Assembly: GCA_964434105.1 (NCBI GenBank)
Contig: CAYSTJ010000011.1
Location: forward strand, 1-64,000
Source: CAYNST01 sp964434105
GTDB lineage: Bacteria; Pseudomonadota; Gammaproteobacteria; Pseudomonadales; Cellvibrionaceae
Length of the DNA: 64,000 nt
Reading direction: 5' to 3'
Shown in pieces: positions 62,040-64,000 of the stretch. The notes under the pieces were generated by a model. That model was not told where the DNA came from. It worked only from the letters and a program-made list of their open reading frames with translations, and did no database searches. Position 1 is the first letter of the stretch. The number at the start of each line of letters is the position of its first letter. Both the position numbers and the translations under genes were made by a program.

Positions 62040-62720
62040 GTGAATCAGAATAAAACGCAGTTCGAAGGTATTGGGATGACCTCGCGACGTACCCGGGAGC
62101 GTCTGATCAAGCGTCTGGAAGAAAAGGGCATTCAGAACAGTCGTGTACTGGAGGTGATGGGATCGACGCCACGCCATCTGTTTTTGGAAGAGGCGTTGTC
62201 CCACAGGGCATACGAGGACACCGCTCTGCCGATCGGGCAGGGGCAGACCCTTTCGCAGCCATATATTGTTGCCCGCATGACCGAGCTGTTGTTTGAATCG
62301 GGCAGGATGCCGGAGCGGGTGCTGGAAATAGGTACTGGCTCCGGGTATCAAACCGCGATTCTGGCGCAATTGATACGACAGGTGTACAGCATAGAGCGAA
62401 TAAAACCGCTGGTTGATCTTGCCCGCCAGCGATTGCGTCAACTAAAGCTTTATAACGCACAGATTCGACATGCCGATGGTGCCGCAGGCTGGGCCGAGCA
62501 TGGGCCTTACGACGCAATACTCGCGGCTGCCGCGCCCGTCGAAGTGCCGAAAGAACTTCTGAATCAGCTTGCTCCGGATGGTTGCCTGGTGATCCCGGTC
62601 GGGGGCGAATCACAGCAATATCTTGAGCTGATTCGACGCGAAGGCACGTCAGACCAGTTTGAGAGACGCCGGATAGCGCCGGTGAGATTCGTCCCATTTC
62701 TATCAGGAACTACCCGTTAA
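62040..62720 (+). CDS. pcm: Protein-L-isoaspartate O-methyltransferase
   Basis: The 226-residue enzyme methylates abnormal L-isoaspartyl residues for repair. It starts at GTG. The SAM-binding motif VLEIGTGSGYQTAILA is near residue 97, with IGQGQTLSQPYIVARM before it and YDAILAAAAP later. It overlaps the start of the DUF368 gene by one base (TAATG), so the two are translationally coupled. Confidence 0.94.
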   Translation: MNQNKTQFEGIGMTSRRTRERLIKRLEEKGIQNSRVLEVMGSTPRHLFLEEALSHRAYEDTALPIGQGQTLSQPYIVARMTELLFESGRMPERVLEIGTGSGYQTAILAQLIRQVYSIERIKPLVDLARQRLRQLKLYNAQIRHADGAAGWAEHGPYDAILAAAAPVEVPKELLNQLAPDGCLVIPVGGESQQYLELIRREGTSDQFERRRIAPVRFVPFLSGTTR

Positions 62721-63703
62721 TGAAAATACCGTCCCGCAGCAGTAAAGACTATGCTTTTTTGGTATTGAAAGGCATGGCGATGGGGGCCGCCGATGTCGTG
62801 CCTGGCGTGTCCGGCGGCACTATTGCATTTATTACCGGCATCTATGACGAGCTGCTGCACTCACTCAGTCAGCTAACGCCGAAGACATTGCTTACCTGGA
62901 AGCAGGAAGGCTTTGTGGCGGCCTGGAAATCGATAAACGGGACGTTTCTGGTAGTGTTGTTTTCCGGCGTTCTCATCAGTCTGGTGACGTTTGCCCGAAT
63001 TATTGGCGTAGCGCTTGAGCGGTATCCGATTCTGGTATGGTCGTTTTTCTTCGGGTTGATCATTGCTTCAATTATTTTTTTCGGCCGCCAGCAGCGCGGC
63101 TGGCGCTGGCAGGAATGGCTGGCGCTGGTGTGCGGTGCGGGGCTCGTCTACTGGATATCAATCGCTGCGCCGGCGCAATTGCCGGCGCACCCCGCCATAT
63201 TATTCGCGGGCGGTTTTATTGCCATCTGTGCGATGATCTTGCCCGGCATATCGGGCAGCTTTCTGTTGTTGTTGATGGGGCTATATCCGGCTTTTCTTCG
63301 CGCCATCAACGAGGTCGATGTAATAGCGTTGGCCAGTTTTTTGGCGGGGTGCGTCAGCGGCCTGCTGGTTTTTTCCCGATTCCTGTCATGGCTGCTGGAT
63401 AATTACCATCGAACGACGCTGGCAACACTTATCGGCTTTTTGATCGGTTCGCTCAGCGTGACCTGGCCTTGGAAGCAGATTGTTCAGACTGTGACGGACC
63501 GGCATGGAGAGGTCATCCCGCTGGTGCAGCGCAACATACTTCCCCAACGATACGCGGAGCTGGCAGGCGATCCAATGTTGATGGCGGCGCTCATTTCCGC
63601 CGCCGCAGGCATACTATTGGTACTTTTGACTGAGATGTTGTCGTCCATAAGTGATCGCTCCGGTCATTCAGAGTTGGAAGTGGTGCGTCTAAAGGATGAG
63701 TAA
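62720..63703 (+). CDS. DUF368 membrane protein, probable undecaprenyl phosphate translocase (PopT type)
   Basis: This 327-residue inner-membrane protein has about eight to ten membrane segments and the two inverted DUF368 repeats: MGAADVVPGVSGGTIAFITGIY near residue 21 and AICAMILPGISGSFLLLLMG near 168. Recent work assigned DUF368 proteins to flipping undecaprenyl phosphate back across the membrane, recycling the carrier for peptidoglycan and surface polymers. It replaces the usual close pcm-nlpD junction and is coupled to pcm. Confidence 0.87.
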   Translation: MKIPSRSSKDYAFLVLKGMAMGAADVVPGVSGGTIAFITGIYDELLHSLSQLTPKTLLTWKQEGFVAAWKSINGTFLVVLFSGVLISLVTFARIIGVALERYPILVWSFFFGLIIASIIFFGRQQRGWRWQEWLALVCGAGLVYWISIAAPAQLPAHPAILFAGGFIAICAMILPGISGSFLLLLMGLYPAFLRAINEVDVIALASFLAGCVSGLLVFSRFLSWLLDNYHRTTLATLIGFLIGSLSVTWPWKQIVQTVTDRHGEVIPLVQRNILPQRYAELAGDPMLMAALISAAAGILLVLLTEMLSSISDRSGHSELEVVRLKDE

Positions 63704-63742
63704 AATGTCGGATGTTTGGATGAAATGCCTAACTTCCTAATG

Positions 63743-63759
63743 ATTTAGTTAGACTAAAT
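63743..63759. promoter_or_regulatory. AT-rich inverted repeat upstream of nlpD
   Basis: atttagt-tag-actaaat is a perfect seven-base inverted repeat in the AT-rich 100 bases between the DUF368 gene and nlpD. It could be an operator or part of a promoter; no T run follows, so it is not a terminator. Confidence 0.45.
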
Positions 63760-63807
63760 TCTAATAAATTTCGACTTAATAGTACTTATAGCTATATAAA
63801 GGAAGCT

Positions 63808-64000
63808 TTGACAGCACCATTGAATCAGTTAGGCAACGCGACGCGGGAGGCTTCACAATTGGCGTGTCGGCGAAGTGCGATTAGTATATTAAGCGTAATG
63901 CTCCTGCTCGGAAGCTGCGCTAATCCACCGGTACGTGCCCCGGTTGTGGATGCCGCCCCCATTCCCAGCTACCGTATCCAGCGTCATGTAGTCGCGCCGG
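63808..64000 (+). CDS. nlpD: Start of an NlpD-like lipoprotein gene, cut by the window end
   Basis: A frame open to the right edge encodes an N-terminal signal with the lipobox LLLGSC and then a Pro-rich stretch ending SYRIQRHVV. Position after truD-pcm-DUF368 fits nlpD, which activates the AmiC amidase and usually precedes rpoS. The LysM and peptidase M23 domains would lie outside. The proposed start is TTG at 63808, with AAGGA just upstream; a TTG four codons later is possible. Confidence 0.7.
   Translation, partial: MTAPLNQLGNATREASQLACRRSAISILSVMLLLGSCANPPVRAPVVDAAPIPSYRIQRHVVAP

Overview
The window looks like a chromosomal contig of a free-living, cellulose-degrading gammaproteobacterium, close to the Cellvibrionaceae (Saccharophagus, Teredinibacter, Cellvibrio type). 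The signs are a secreted protein with two CBM10 cellulose-binding modules joined by PEPTPQ linkers, a cellobionic acid phosphorylase locus, and standard gammaproteobacterial neighbourhoods: 4.5S RNA-dnaX-ybaB-recR, rnd-ycgL-ycgN-slyX and truD-pcm-nlpD. A 100-base run of N (37-136) falls inside the linker repeats and is an assembly gap. No tRNA, rRNA, CRISPR array, prophage or insertion sequence with a transposase was found.

Left part (1-9.8 kb): carbon metabolism centred on oxidised cellulose products. The minus-strand series GPH-type transporter, GH94 cellobionic acid phosphorylase, gluconokinase takes up cellobionic acid, splits it with phosphate into glucose-1-phosphate and gluconate, and phosphorylates the gluconate. 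The divergent gnd (6-phosphogluconate dehydrogenase) leads on to the pentose phosphate pathway; transaldolase lies further right. A glycerophosphodiesterase and a short GlpD-like FAD dehydrogenase follow gnd.

9.8-20.4 kb: HDOD and TerB-like proteins, tal, dusA and mlaA, then a signalling cluster. It comprises a PilZ protein, a degenerate receiver fused to a PP2C/SpoIIE phosphatase, a STAS protein, a DUF4136 lipoprotein, and a CHASE2 Ser/Thr kinase flanked by two small FHA proteins. Four-base overlaps suggest translational coupling for most of it.

20.4-44 kb: mainly housekeeping genes (rnb, tadA, mltF, purL, hrpB, rdgC, a YgiQ-type radical SAM protein, serC, serA). Interspersed are a GNAT/C39-like protein divergent from a RimK-like ATP-grasp ligase, and a 1104-residue beta-propeller sensor histidine kinase without an adjacent response regulator.

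44-64 kb: 4.5S RNA, dnaX with a very clear programmed -1 frameshift signal, ybaB, recR, rnd, ycgL, ycgN and slyX. Then come a small membrane protein, a large von Willebrand factor A protein with an acidic tail, a TraT-like lipoprotein, two small secreted or lipoprotein genes of unknown role, and LPS core genes (GT2, kdkA, waaA). The window ends with hpt, truD, pcm, a DUF368 lipid carrier translocase and the start of nlpD.

A roughly 120 bp intergenic repeat with 12 bp terminal inverted repeats occurs at least four times (about 655-726, 5696-5816, 5845-5963, 46326-46531) and is the main structure not explained by genes. All functions are read from motifs and remembered family features; no database search was run.
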